A stretch of 64,000 nt of DNA, taken from NCBI GenBank assembly GCA_942492925.1, contig OW818641.1, forward strand, positions 248,001 to 312,000, given 5' to 3'. The stretch's first letter is position 1. Each line of letters starts with the position of its first letter. The stretch comes from QZKY01 sp942492925. GTDB taxonomy: Bacteria; Pseudomonadota; Gammaproteobacteria; Burkholderiales; Burkholderiaceae_D. The translations under genes were made by a program, and so were the position numbers. This document shows positions 25,303 to 33,912 of this stretch, one piece after another. The notes beneath the pieces are model-generated. The model was given only the letters and a program-made list of their open reading frames with translations. It had not been told where the DNA came from and did not search any database.

Positions 25303-26299
25303 ATGGAATTCTTCCGAATCAAAAAAGACATTCCCTTCATGCGCCATGCGCTGATTTTCAATATCATTTCCGGCCTGACCTTTCTGGCTGCCCTTTTCTT
25401 CCTGTGGCACAAAGGACTCCATCTGTCCATCGAATTCACCGGCGGCACCGTGATGGAAGTCAGCTATCAGAAAGCCGCCGACATTCAGGACATTCGACAA
25501 ACCATTGAAGGATTGGGCATCCCCGATACGCAAGTGCAGAACTTTGGCCGCGCGCAAGATGTGCTGATTCAAATGCCGCCGCAAAAAGACGTGGCTTCCG
25601 GTCAGCAAAGTGAAAAAGTGATGACGGCCTTGAAAGCCAAGGACAGCACCGTCACGCTGCGGCGTGTCGAGTTTGTCGGCCCGCAAGTCGGCGAAGAACT
25701 CACGCACGATGGATTGATGGCGCTCGCCATGGTGGTCATTGGCGTGATGATTTACCTTGCCATCCGCTTTGAATGGAAATACGCCGTCGCCGCCATCATT
25801 GCAAACCTGCATGACGTGGTCATCATTCTCGGCTTCTTCGCTTTCTTCCAGTGGGAATTTTCACTGTCGGTACTGGCTGCCGTGCTGGCCGTTCTCGGTT
25901 ACTCGGTTAACGAATCCGTGATTATTTTCGACCGCGTCCGCGAAAATTTCCGGAAGATGCGTCAAGCGCCGGTCCCTGAGGTGCTGGATCACGCGATCAC
26001 CAGCACCATTTCACGCACCATCATTACCCACGGTTGTACGCAACTGATGGTGCTGTCCATGCTCGTTTTTCGGCGGCCCGACACTGCACTATTTCGCGGT
26101 TGCGCTGACCATCGGCATTTGCTTCGGCATTTACTCCTCGGTCTTCGTTGCTGCCGCGATTGCGATGTGGCTGGGTATCCGCCGTGAAGATTTGATCAAG
26201 CCGAACAAGGAGCGGGGCGGGGAAGAGCGCACCGGCAAACCACGCAAGGATAGAAGCATTTTTGAAGTTGTGAGCGACCGCCCAGGCGACCTCATTTGA
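25303..26299 (+). CDS. secF: Protein translocase subunit SecF, interrupted by a +1 frameshift
   Basis: Residues 1-254 are normal SecF: MEFFRIKKDIPFMRHALIFN, the IEFTGGTVMEV motif, and helices with GYSVNESVIIFDRVRENFR. After MVLSMLVF the frame goes off into RRPDTALFRG and stops at 26187. Dropping one T from the run of five at 26066-26070 restores the family end: FGGPTLHYFAVALTIG, then FGIYSSVFVAAAIAMWLGI, ending at TGA 26297-26299 (about 331 residues). The intact sequence of the second frame suggests a sequencing or assembly error in a homopolymer or a very recent mutation. It is the last gene of the yajC-secD-secF group. Confidence 0.85.
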
Positions 26300-26315
26300 T
26301 TTTGGAGTGGCACCT

Positions 26316-27569
26316 ATGTACCAACACATTCAAATCCCGGCTACCGGGGAAAAAATTACGATCAACGCCGACAAAACGCTGAACGTTCCTACTCATCCGA
26401 TCATTCCGTATATCGAAGGCGATGGCATCGGTGTAGATGTCATGCCGGTCATGCTCAAGGTGATCGATGCTGCCGTGGCCAAAGCCTATGGCAGCCAGCG
26501 CAAGATCGAGTGGATGGAAATTTTTGCTGGCGAAAAAGCGACAAAGCTGTACGGCGCCGACACTTGGCTACCCGCAGAATCCATGCAGGCCATGAAGGAT
26601 TTCGTGGTGTCGATCAAAGGACCGCTGACCACGCCAATCAGCGGCGGCATCCGCTCGCTGAATGTCGCGATGCGTCAGCAACTTGACCTCTATGTTTGCC
26701 TGCGTCCGGTGCGTTACTTCCAGGGCGTGCCCTCGCCGCTGCGCGAACCGGAAAAAACGGACATGGTGATTTTCCGCGAAAATACCGAAGACATTTATGC
26801 CGGTATCGAATGGGCGGAAGGCACGGAAGACGCGAAGAAAATTATCGCTTTCCTGCAAAAGGAAATGGGCGTCAATCAAATCCGTTTCCCGGAAACCTCC
26901 AGCATCGGCATCAAACCCGTTTCCGAAGAAGGTTCCGAGCGTCTGATCCGCAAGGCCATTCAGTACGCGATCGACAATGACAAGCCGTCCGTGACCCTGG
27001 TTCACAAGGGCAACATCATGAAGTTCACCGAAGGTGGCTTCCGTGACTGGGGTTATGCGATTGCGCAAAAAGAATTCGGCGCCACCGTCATCGGCAAAGG
27101 CCCGTGGTGCACACTGAAAAATCCGCGAACCGGCAAGGAAATTGTCGTGAAAGACGTGATCGCCGACGCCTTCCTGCAAGAGATTCTGCTGCGTCCGGAA
27201 GAGTTCAGCGTGATTGCCACGCTGAATCTGAACGGCGATTACATTTCTGACGCGCTAGCCGCACAGGTGGGTGGCATCGGCATCGCACCGGGTGCGAACA
27301 TTTCGGATACCACCGCTATTTTTGAAGCAACCCACGGCACCGCACCGTCACTGGCGGGCAAAAACGTGGTCAATCCCGGATCGGTGATTCTGTCGGCTGA
27401 AATGATGTTGCGCTACATGGGCTGGACCGAAGCGGCTGATCTGATCATCGCCGCCATGCAAAAAGCCATCACCACCAAGAAAGTCACCAACGATTTCGCG
27501 CGCCTGATGAAGGATGCCACCGAAGTCGGCACCAAAGAATTTGGCGATGTCATGATCGCGCAGATGTAA
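26316..27569 (+). CDS. icd: Isocitrate dehydrogenase (Escherichia coli Icd type), coenzyme preference uncertain
   Basis: Icd oxidises isocitrate to 2-oxoglutarate in the TCA cycle. The 417-residue protein aligns without gaps to the C-terminal 78 residues of Escherichia coli Icd (416 residues, recalled from memory). Substrate residues are intact: the Ser/Asn/Arg segment GGIRSLNVAMRQ, RPVRYFQG, YAGIEW and the metal Asp residues. The residues that bind the NADP phosphate differ: Lys344 is Ser345 here, Tyr345 is Leu346 and Tyr391 is Asn392; only Arg395 is kept. The ATG at 26316 gives MYQHIQIPATG; a GTG three codons upstream is possible. It begins 16 bases after the corrected secF end. Confidence 0.93.
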   Translation: MYQHIQIPATGEKITINADKTLNVPTHPIIPYIEGDGIGVDVMPVMLKVIDAAVAKAYGSQRKIEWMEIFAGEKATKLYGADTWLPAESMQAMKDFVVSIKGPLTTPISGGIRSLNVAMRQQLDLYVCLRPVRYFQGVPSPLREPEKTDMVIFRENTEDIYAGIEWAEGTEDAKKIIAFLQKEMGVNQIRFPETSSIGIKPVSEEGSERLIRKAIQYAIDNDKPSVTLVHKGNIMKFTEGGFRDWGYAIAQKEFGATVIGKGPWCTLKNPRTGKEIVVKDVIADAFLQEILLRPEEFSVIATLNLNGDYISDALAAQVGGIGIAPGANISDTTAIFEATHGTAPSLAGKNVVNPGSVILSAEMMLRYMGWTEAADLIIAAMQKAITTKKVTNDFARLMKDATEVGTKEFGDVMIAQM

Positions 27570-27591
27570 TTGGCGCGACTTTTTTCTTCTC

Positions 27592-27631
27592 TGCCCCGGC
27601 TGCCCTGAACAGTGCCGGGGCATTCTTTTTT
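27592..27631 (+). terminator. Terminator after icd
   Basis: Arms TGCCCCGGC (27592-27600) and GCCGGGGCA (27614-27622) form a 9-bp GC-rich stem with a 13-base loop, followed by TTCTTTTTT. It starts 22 bases after the icd stop and separates icd from the CsoR-like gene. Confidence 0.9.
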
Positions 27632-27701
27632 GACGGCGTGAAAAGTGGTAAGATACCCGACCCAGTATTAAGGGGCTGGTTTCACTGATCAAGAGGGCTT
27701 C

Positions 27702-28013
27702 GTGGCTGATTCTTCCTTGAAAACCGTTCAGGGCACAGCCTTGACCGCTGAACAAAAACGCGACTTGATGCACCGCCTTGCGCGTGTAGAGGGTCAATTG
27801 CGCGGCGTGCAAAAACTCGTGGCCAATGCCGAATCTGCTGAAGATTGCGATGCGGTTGCCCAGCAAATGGCGGCGGCGCGCAAAGCGCTGGATCGCGCCT
27901 TTGTCACCATGCTCACCAGCACCATGATTACGCAAACGACCACTTCCACCACGACACAAAATGCCGCCGAACGCGTCAAGCATCTGGCCGACATGCTGAA
28001 CAAATTCGCATAA
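27702..28013 (+). CDS. CsoR/RcnR/FrmR-family (DUF156) transcriptional repressor
   Basis: The family forms all-helical tetramers that bind operator DNA and release it on binding Cu(I), Ni/Co, formaldehyde or persulfide. The 103-residue protein shows the conserved helix RLARVEGQLRGVQKLV and the first sensor Cys (EDCDAVAQQM, near residue 47). At the positions where CsoR has His61 and Cys65, counted from that Cys, it has Thr and Gln (MLTSTMITQ), so the classic metal site is incomplete. The start is a GTG with GAGGG six bases upstream. The next gene, 40 bases downstream, encodes an unrecognised membrane protein and may be co-regulated. Confidence 0.85.
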   Translation: MADSSLKTVQGTALTAEQKRDLMHRLARVEGQLRGVQKLVANAESAEDCDAVAQQMAAARKALDRAFVTMLTSTMITQTTTSTTTQNAAERVKHLADMLNKFA

Positions 28014-28053
28014 ATCGCGTGTTCAAACTTTGCTTCTTCGTTTTTCATTCTTC

Positions 28054-28782
28054 ATGAATTCTTTCAAAAAAATTTTATTAAGTGCGCGCCCGCGCTCTCC
28101 TTTCGATGCCCGCCGAGATATTATCGACACGTCCTTTTTTGCGCCGGTATCGATGATTCTCTTGGGCACTCTGCCGCTCTCCTTGTGGCTTTTCCTTTCG
28201 CCGCAAGACTGTTATGGAGTCGTCCGGGAAAATGGGCTGGTGGAAAATGCGACCGTCACCCTGTATGCCCTGGCCGCCATTCTGTTGATTTGGCTCCGCC
28301 CCACCGATAACAGCCGCGCACAAGATATTGCGTTTGCCGTCTTTCTTTTTCTCATCATCAGCCTGATGGCCCGCGAGCTGGACGCCCAGATGTGGATTCC
28401 CTCCCAGGATACGACCGCCTTCAAAATCAATTTTTTCCGCAACCCGAAGAATCCGATCGGCGAAAAAATTCTGGCGGGGGCGATTGTGCTGGTATACCTC
28501 GGCGTGGCGATTTACCTGGTTCGCCGTTACGCGCGCTTTCTGATTCGCGGCGTTTTCAAGCTGAAGACGCTCCCCTGGACCATCGGCACGCTGGGCGCCA
28601 TCACCCTCTTCGCCAAGATTATCGACCGCATGCCTGCCAATTATCAAAAAGCCACGGGCATCGCTTATACCGTTTCCGAGCATGCGCTTTCCTCGGCTGT
28701 GGAGGAATGTTATGAAATGTACATGCCCGTGCTCATCATTCTGGCCATCATCCAGTTTGCCCGCAATCCGGAGCGGATTTAG
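28054..28782 (+). CDS. Integral membrane protein, unrecognised
   Basis: This 242-residue protein has about five or six hydrophobic helices: SMILLGTLPLSLWLFL, ATVTLYALAAILLIWL, IAFAVFLFLIISLMA, ILAGAIVLVYLGVAIYLV, and a C-terminal VLIILAIIQFA. Between them is a conserved-looking soluble loop (ARELDAQMWIPSQD) and a C-terminal segment with SEHALSSAVEECYEMYMP that is rich in Glu and carries a Cys. The ATG at 28054 (MNSFKKILLS) is preferred over a TTG at 28030. It stands 40 bases after the CsoR-like repressor. I do not recognise the family and propose no function. Confidence 0.75.
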   Translation: MNSFKKILLSARPRSPFDARRDIIDTSFFAPVSMILLGTLPLSLWLFLSPQDCYGVVRENGLVENATVTLYALAAILLIWLRPTDNSRAQDIAFAVFLFLIISLMARELDAQMWIPSQDTTAFKINFFRNPKNPIGEKILAGAIVLVYLGVAIYLVRRYARFLIRGVFKLKTLPWTIGTLGAITLFAKIIDRMPANYQKATGIAYTVSEHALSSAVEECYEMYMPVLIILAIIQFARNPERI

Positions 28783-28885
28783 TGTCCCCCTGCCCCGACT
28801 GTAATACAATGGGCGTTTCATTTATGAACATCATCAGGCTGTCGTCAGACGTCTGTTCCCTCACAATAACCGATTGGAGAAATGC

Positions 28886-29656
28886 ATGAAAACTTGGGTA
28901 CGTTTTGATCAAGGTGGCAAACAAGGATTCGGTACGCTGGATGGTGACACCATCACCGTCCATACCGGCAACATGTTTGACAATCCGACACCGACCAGCG
29001 AAAAGCTGAATCAGTCTCAAGTCAAATTGCTCCCTCCCTGCAACCCCAGCAAGATGATTCTGCTGTGGAACAACTTCCATGATCTGGCCGCCAAGCTGGG
29101 CAGCCCGATTCCGGCAGAGCCGCTGTACCTGCTCAAGCCGGGCACCGCTTTCATCGGCGAAGGCGACGTCATCAAAAAGCCGAATGCCTACGACGGCAAG
29201 GTGGTGTATGAAGGCGAGCTGGCCATCGTTATCGGCAAGCGCTGCAAGGAAGTGCCGGAATCCCAAATCAAGGATTACATCTTCGGTTACACCTGCAGCA
29301 ATGACGTGACAGCCGGCGAGCTCATCAAGAAAGACCCGACTTTCGCCCAATGGACCCGCGCCAAAGGCTTCGACACCTTCGGCTCCTTCGGCCCCGGCAT
29401 CGTGACCGGCATCGACGATCCGAACAAGCTGGTCATCAAAACCATCCTGAACGGTCAGGAACGTCAAAACTACCCGGTCAGCGACATGGTGTTCCAGCCC
29501 CACAAACTAGTCAGCATGATTTCCTATGACATGACGCTGGAACCAGGCGACATCATTTCCTGCGGCACGTCAGTGGGCGTCGGCTCCATGAAGCAAGGCA
29601 GCACGGTGGAAGTGGTCATTGATGGTATTGGCAAATTGACCAATCGCTACGAATAA
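28886..29656 (+). CDS. Fumarylacetoacetate hydrolase family protein
   Basis: FAH-fold enzymes cleave or decarboxylate acylpyruvates and related keto acids with a divalent metal. The 256-residue product has the metal-site Glu residues in VVYEGELAIVIGKRCKEV, the FGYTCSNDVTAGEL segment with Asp, the WTRAKGFDTFGSFGPGI loop and the C-terminal DIISCGTSVGVGSMKQG region. This pattern fits the HpcE/YcgM group, but the substrate cannot be fixed from sequence. The ATG at 28886 has GGAGA seven bases upstream. A strong terminator follows, so the gene is probably monocistronic. Confidence 0.88.
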   Translation: MKTWVRFDQGGKQGFGTLDGDTITVHTGNMFDNPTPTSEKLNQSQVKLLPPCNPSKMILLWNNFHDLAAKLGSPIPAEPLYLLKPGTAFIGEGDVIKKPNAYDGKVVYEGELAIVIGKRCKEVPESQIKDYIFGYTCSNDVTAGELIKKDPTFAQWTRAKGFDTFGSFGPGIVTGIDDPNKLVIKTILNGQERQNYPVSDMVFQPHKLVSMISYDMTLEPGDIISCGTSVGVGSMKQGSTVEVVIDGIGKLTNRYE

Positions 29657-29680
29657 CTTTTTGTCATCCAATTCCTTCTC

Positions 29681-29710
29681 AAGGGGCAAGCCTAAGCTTG
29701 CCCCTTTTGT
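29681..29710 (+). terminator. Terminator after the FAH-family gene
   Basis: Perfect 11-bp arms AAGGGGCAAGC (29681-29691) and GCTTGCCCCTT (29696-29706) with a CTAA loop are followed by TTGTTTTC. It begins 24 bases after the stop codon. Confidence 0.92.
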
Positions 29711-29822
29711 TTTCAAACAACTTTCTGATACAAAATCTTCACATTCTGCACACATTGCCCGCCTATACTGGGTTTCAACGGGACGCCTGATGCGCCCCGA
29801 CTGACCAAAGAAAGGAACGACG

Positions 29823-30377
29823 ATGTCATCATTTCGCAAACACCTAATCGTTAGCGCCATCGCACTCGGCTTAAGTGCCTCCGCGCTGGCAGCAGACGCC
29901 ACCATGTGCGACCCCATGGGACCGATGATGCAGGGCCAAAGAATGGGCAAGATGAACCACGCTCAAATGGCAGAGCACATGAAAGCGCGCATGGAACAAC
30001 GCCACACCGCGTTACACGCCAAACTGAAACTCACTGCGGAGCAGGAACCCGCGTGGAAAGAATTCATCGCGGGCGCCAAACCTGCAATGATGGGACCGCA
30101 AACCATGCGCGCCGACATGATGAAACTCTCTGCACCGGCTCGAATGGAAAAAATGCTGGCGCACGCCAAAGCGCGTCAAGCACACATGGAAACGCGCCTG
30201 GAAGCCTTGAAAAAGTTCTACGCCGTCCTGACACCGGAACAGCAAAAGGTTTTTGACGCCGAGCACATGGGTCGAAAAGGCCACATGAAGCATGGCCCCG
30301 GCAAACGTGGCTCGCACGGCGGCATGCGCGGCATGGGGCCGGGCGCTGCACCAGCCTCCGCTTCTGTCACCGAGTAG
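29823..30377 (+). CDS. Spy/CpxP-like periplasmic protein, Met/His-rich
   Basis: The 184-residue product has a Sec signal peptide (KHLIVSAIALGLSASALA, cleavage before AD) and two LTxxQ repeats, LTAEQ at about residue 64 and LTPEQQ at about 139, the mark of Spy/CpxP chaperones. Spy protects unfolded periplasmic proteins and CpxP also damps the Cpx response. Both mature ends are unusually rich in Met and His (GPMMQGQRMGKMNHAQMAEH; GRKGHMKHGPGK), which suggests metal binding, perhaps Cu or Zn. AAAGGAACGACG precedes the ATG. A terminator follows. Confidence 0.85.
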   Translation: MSSFRKHLIVSAIALGLSASALAADATMCDPMGPMMQGQRMGKMNHAQMAEHMKARMEQRHTALHAKLKLTAEQEPAWKEFIAGAKPAMMGPQTMRADMMKLSAPARMEKMLAHAKARQAHMETRLEALKKFYAVLTPEQQKVFDAEHMGRKGHMKHGPGKRGSHGGMRGMGPGAAPASASVTE

Positions 30378-30386
30378 GTTGTCCCG

Positions 30387-30436
30387 CGAACGCCCCTGCC
30401 CCGCACTTCCCTCTCACTGCGGGGGCGTTCGTTTTT
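30387..30436 (+). terminator. Terminator after the Spy-like gene
   Basis: Arms CGAACGCCCC and GGGGGCGTTCG enclose a partly paired interior (TGCCCCGCA/TGCGG), followed by TTTTT. It starts ten bases after the stop codon and ends before the argS promoter. Confidence 0.8.
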
Positions 30437-30460
30437 CCTGATATTCCCGCCTCCCCTGAT

Positions 30461-30491
30461 TTGCCTTCCTCTTGAGCCAAACCAGTATAAT
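30461..30491 (+). promoter_or_regulatory. Probable sigma-70 promoter of argS
   Basis: A perfect TATAAT (30486-30491) is preceded by TTGCCT (30461-30466) with a 19-base spacer, longer than ideal. The predicted start near 30498 gives a leader of about 28 bases before the argS ATG. Confidence 0.5.
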
Positions 30492-30525
30492 GCTGGCTTC
30501 GTTCGCATTTTCTTGCCCTATTTTC

Positions 30526-32235
30526 ATGCTTGCCCAGCAAAAACAGCACCTCGTTGCGCTTTTTGAAGACGCCCTGGCCCCTCTCGTGGCGGGCACCGAT
30601 TTGACACCGACGATTTCACTGGAGCGTCCGCGCGACCCGGCGCATGGCGATATCGCCTGCAACCTCGCCATGCAGATCGCCAAACCCCTCAAGAAAAATC
30701 CTCGCGAACTGGCGCAAGCCATCGTCGCGGCCTTACTGGCTCATCCTGCCCGCCAGGACCTGATTGAATGGGCCGATATCGCCGGACCCGGTTTTATCAA
30801 TCTGCGCGTGCCCGCCAGCGCCAAGCAAAACGTGATTCGTTCCGTCTTGCGTCAAGCCGAAAATTTCGGCAAGAACACGATTGGCACGGGAAAGAAGGTG
30901 ATGGTGGAATTCGTCTCCGCCAATCCGACCGGCCCGCTGCATGTGGGCCACGGACGTCAGGGCGCATTGGGCGATGCACTGGCGGCCCTGCTCGCCTCCC
31001 AGGGCTACGAAGTGACCCGCGAGTTTTATTACAACGACGCGGGCGTGCAAATCGCCAATCTCGCGCATTCCGTGCAATGCCGCGCACGCGGCTGGAAACC
31101 CGGCGATGCGCTCTGGCCAGCCGAGGCTTACAACGGCGATTACATCGCTGACATCGCCGCCGATTATCTCGCCAAGAAAACCATTGAAGCGCGCAACATC
31201 AAGCCGGTGACGGCGACAGGCGACGTCGAAGACATTGAATCGATCCGAGAATTTGCCGTCGCTTATCTGCGCCGCGAACAAGACATCGATCTCCAAACCT
31301 TCGGCATTCACTTCGACAATTACTATCTCGAATCTTCGCTGTACGTCGATGGCAAGGTCACCGGCACGGTCGATGCGCTCAAGCAAGTCGGCAAAACGTA
31401 TGAAGACGGGGGCGCGCTCTGGTTGCGCACCACGGACTACGGCGACGACAAAGATCGCGTCATGATGAAGTCCGACGGCACCTACACCTACTTTGTGCCG
31501 GATGTGGCGTATCACGTCACCAAATGGCAACGCGGTTACAGCAAGGCCATCAACATTCAAGGCAGCGATCACCACGGCACCGTCGCGCGCGTACGCGCTG
31601 GCCTCCAAGCCATCGATATCGGCATTCCGCCCGCGTATCCGGATTACGTGCTGCACAAGATGGTCACCGTCATGAAAAACGGCGCCGAAGTCAAAATTTC
31701 CAAACGCGCCGGTTCGTATGTCACCGTGCGCGATCTGATCGAATGGTCCGGCGGCGGCGATACCGTGCGCGGTCGCGATGCTGTCCGATTCTTCCTCATT
31801 TCCCGCAAGGCCGATACCGAATTCATTTTCGATGTCGATCTGGCACTGGAGCGCTCGGAAGAAAATCCAGTCTATTACATCCAGTATGCCCATGCGCGCA
31901 TTTGCTCGGTGCTCGCCCAGTGGGGCGGGGATGATTCCATGCTGGATACCGTCGATCTCTCGCCCTTGACCAATCCGCGCGAATTCGCACTACTGGCCAA
32001 GCTGGCCGAATACCCGGAAGTACTGACGCACGCCCTAGATGAACTCGGCCCGCATCAGGTGGCGTTTTATCTGCGCGAACTGGCGGGCGACTTGCACGCC
32101 TATTACAATGCCGAGCGCGTTCTCGTGGACGATGAGGCTACCAAAATGGCACGTTTGGCGTTATTGTGTGCCACAAGACAGGTTTTGAGAAATGGTCTGG
32201 CGCTACTCGGCGTCTCCGCACCAGACAGAATGTAA
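30526..32235 (+). CDS. argS: Arginine--tRNA ligase
   Basis: ArgRS is a class I synthetase. The 569-residue protein has the N-terminal Add1 domain (about 1-110), the HIGH-type signature GPLHVGHGRQGALGD, the conserved GSDHHGTVARVRAG loop, VKISKRAGSYVTVRDLIEW in the place of KMSKS (Lys-rich loop), and the DALR anticodon-binding domain from about 455 to the end. The ATG at 30526 (MLAQQKQHLVALFE) is chosen over upstream in-frame starts because it matches family N-termini and lies downstream of the promoter. It is followed by a SPOR protein and dsbA, a common betaproteobacterial order. Confidence 0.97.
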   Translation: MLAQQKQHLVALFEDALAPLVAGTDLTPTISLERPRDPAHGDIACNLAMQIAKPLKKNPRELAQAIVAALLAHPARQDLIEWADIAGPGFINLRVPASAKQNVIRSVLRQAENFGKNTIGTGKKVMVEFVSANPTGPLHVGHGRQGALGDALAALLASQGYEVTREFYYNDAGVQIANLAHSVQCRARGWKPGDALWPAEAYNGDYIADIAADYLAKKTIEARNIKPVTATGDVEDIESIREFAVAYLRREQDIDLQTFGIHFDNYYLESSLYVDGKVTGTVDALKQVGKTYEDGGALWLRTTDYGDDKDRVMMKSDGTYTYFVPDVAYHVTKWQRGYSKAINIQGSDHHGTVARVRAGLQAIDIGIPPAYPDYVLHKMVTVMKNGAEVKISKRAGSYVTVRDLIEWSGGGDTVRGRDAVRFFLISRKADTEFIFDVDLALERSEENPVYYIQYAHARICSVLAQWGGDDSMLDTVDLSPLTNPREFALLAKLAEYPEVLTHALDELGPHQVAFYLRELAGDLHAYYNAERVLVDDEATKMARLALLCATRQVLRNGLALLGVSAPDRM

Positions 32236-32248
32236 GCTGGAGTTCGTC

Positions 32249-32887
32249 ATGATGAAAACCCTTCACACCCAACGCGGCGGCACCATCCTCGGCTTTATCG
32301 CGGGGGTCATTACCGGACTGGTCATTGCCGTCATCGTTGCAATGGTGGTTACCAAAACTGCCATTCCGTTCAGTCAGAAGCACGCCAAGCAAGGCAAGAT
32401 TGCCGAACCGGCGGTTGCCTCGGCGACCGCCGCTGCAGACCCCAACAAACCCATGTATGCCAGCACGCCGGGGGGCAAGGATGCTGTCAAGGCGTCAGCC
32501 AAATCGGCCGTCGAAGCGACGCGTAGCATGGACGACGCCGCGAAAAAAGTTGCGCCCGTTGACGCTGATAACGACCCCATCGCAGAGAAGATTCGCCAAA
32601 AAACCGAGGCCACAACCCTCTCCCAAAAACGCGATGCCAGTGGCGAGGACAAATGGACCTACCTCCTGCAAACGAACGCTTATCGCGAGCCCGCCGAAGC
32701 CCAGAATGAGCGCGCCAGACTGGCGCTCTCCGGATTTGAGGCCAAGATTTCAGAGACGACCATTGGCGGCGCAAAGCTGTACCGCGTGCGCCTGGGGCCT
32801 TTTGCCAACATCGATGCCATGAACCAGACGCGCACCAAACTGTCGGATAACGGCATCAATGCTGCGGTGGTACGCATTCCGAAATAA
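32249..32887 (+). CDS. SPOR-domain membrane protein
   Basis: This 212-residue protein has a short cytoplasmic N-terminus, one transmembrane helix (TILGFIAGVITGLVIAVIVAM), a long Ala/Lys/Pro-rich periplasmic linker, and a C-terminal SPOR domain (about 135-212: YLLQTNAYREPAEAQNERARL, then GAKLYRVRLGPFANIDAMNQ). SPOR domains bind denuded glycan strands at the division septum, so a role in septal cell-wall handling is likely but not shown. A GGAG site lies before tandem ATGs at 32249 and 32252. It starts 13 bases after argS. Confidence 0.88.
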   Translation: MMKTLHTQRGGTILGFIAGVITGLVIAVIVAMVVTKTAIPFSQKHAKQGKIAEPAVASATAAADPNKPMYASTPGGKDAVKASAKSAVEATRSMDDAAKKVAPVDADNDPIAEKIRQKTEATTLSQKRDASGEDKWTYLLQTNAYREPAEAQNERARLALSGFEAKISETTIGGAKLYRVRLGPFANIDAMNQTRTKLSDNGINAAVVRIPK

Positions 32888-32917
32888 TCATTCCCTTACT
32901 CATTCGTCTGGAGAATC

Positions 32918-33655
32918 ATGAACGCGTCTTTTCGTTGGTTTGCCACGCTGGCGCTGTGCGTCCTTGCCCTCTCGGCCTGCAACCCCTCTTCGTCCCCGCA
33001 GTCTGCATCCGCAACCGGCAAGCCCGCGTCCGCGTCGACCGTGACGCTACAGCCTTCTTTTTCCGGCCAGTACGACATCCTCTCCGTTGCGCAGGCAACG
33101 GAACCCGGCAATAAAATTGAAGTACTGGAATTTTTTGGCTACTTCTGTTCTCACTGTAAGTCCTTCGATCCAGGCTTGACGGCCTGGGCCCAGAAAAACC
33201 GCGGCAAAATCGTCTTCAAGCGCGTGCCGGTGGCCTTTCGCGACAACATAATTGCTCAGCAACGCATGTACTTTGCGCTCGAAGCCATGAACAAACTGGA
33301 GCCGCTGCACGCGCAAATTTTCCGCGCCGTGCAAGAAGAGCGTCTGCCACTCAGCAATGAAACAGAGATCAGCGCCTACCTGGCCAAACACGGCGTGGAT
33401 ACGGTCAAATTCAAGGAAGCCTTCCATTCCCCGGCCGTCCAGGCCAAAGCGTCGCAGGCTGCTGCACTGCAATCCGCTTATTTGGTCAACAGCGTGCCCC
33501 TGATTGCCATCGACGGGCGCTACATCACGTCCGGTACGCACGCCCTGAAACGTCCTGGCATTGAAATGACGGAATCCGGCGTGCAAAACGCCATCCTGAG
33601 CATCATGGACGAATTGGTGGCCAAATCCGCTGCCGAACGCAGCGCCCCAAAATAA
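32918..33655 (+). CDS. dsbA: Thiol:disulfide interchange protein DsbA, lipoprotein form
   Basis: DsbA introduces disulfides into exported proteins. The 245-residue product has a lipoprotein signal (FATLALCVLALSAC, lipobox LSAC with Cys21), so it is predicted to be membrane-anchored, followed by a Ser/Ala linker and the thioredoxin-like domain. The active site is CSHC in FFGYFCSHCKSFDP, not the CPHC of Escherichia coli, and the cis-Pro loop is VNSVPLIAI. The helical insert is present. It follows the SPOR gene by 30 bases; CTGGAGAATC provides the ribosome site. Confidence 0.92.
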   Translation: MNASFRWFATLALCVLALSACNPSSSPQSASATGKPASASTVTLQPSFSGQYDILSVAQATEPGNKIEVLEFFGYFCSHCKSFDPGLTAWAQKNRGKIVFKRVPVAFRDNIIAQQRMYFALEAMNKLEPLHAQIFRAVQEERLPLSNETEISAYLAKHGVDTVKFKEAFHSPAVQAKASQAAALQSAYLVNSVPLIAIDGRYITSGTHALKRPGIEMTESGVQNAILSIMDELVAKSAAERSAPK

Positions 33656-33912
33656 GCCGGGCCCTCTCACCCATCATGTGACCATGAAGTGGCATAGCAT
33701 GCCGGTTTGCAGGAGAACAAGGTAAACAACCGGTTCGCATGGAGGCGAACACATCGTCAGTCCCTTTTTTGACGCTGCCGCCCCCGACAGAAATCCGTTG
33801 TTTTTCTTCCACCCAGCCCCCATTTAGGCAATAATTCCGAACCGTCGATTCGCGGCTGTGGCACGCTATACTGCACCTTGAAACCAATTACCTGACCCAA
33901 CCCATTTTTCCT

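Noticed and set aside
30733..31893. A 386-codon open frame opposite argS
   Set aside because: argS motifs are unambiguous on the other strand; this frame arises from the codon bias of argS.
33656..33912. A coding gene in the dsbA-protease gap
   Set aside because: Frames there are short, opposite-strand extensions without start signals or domains.
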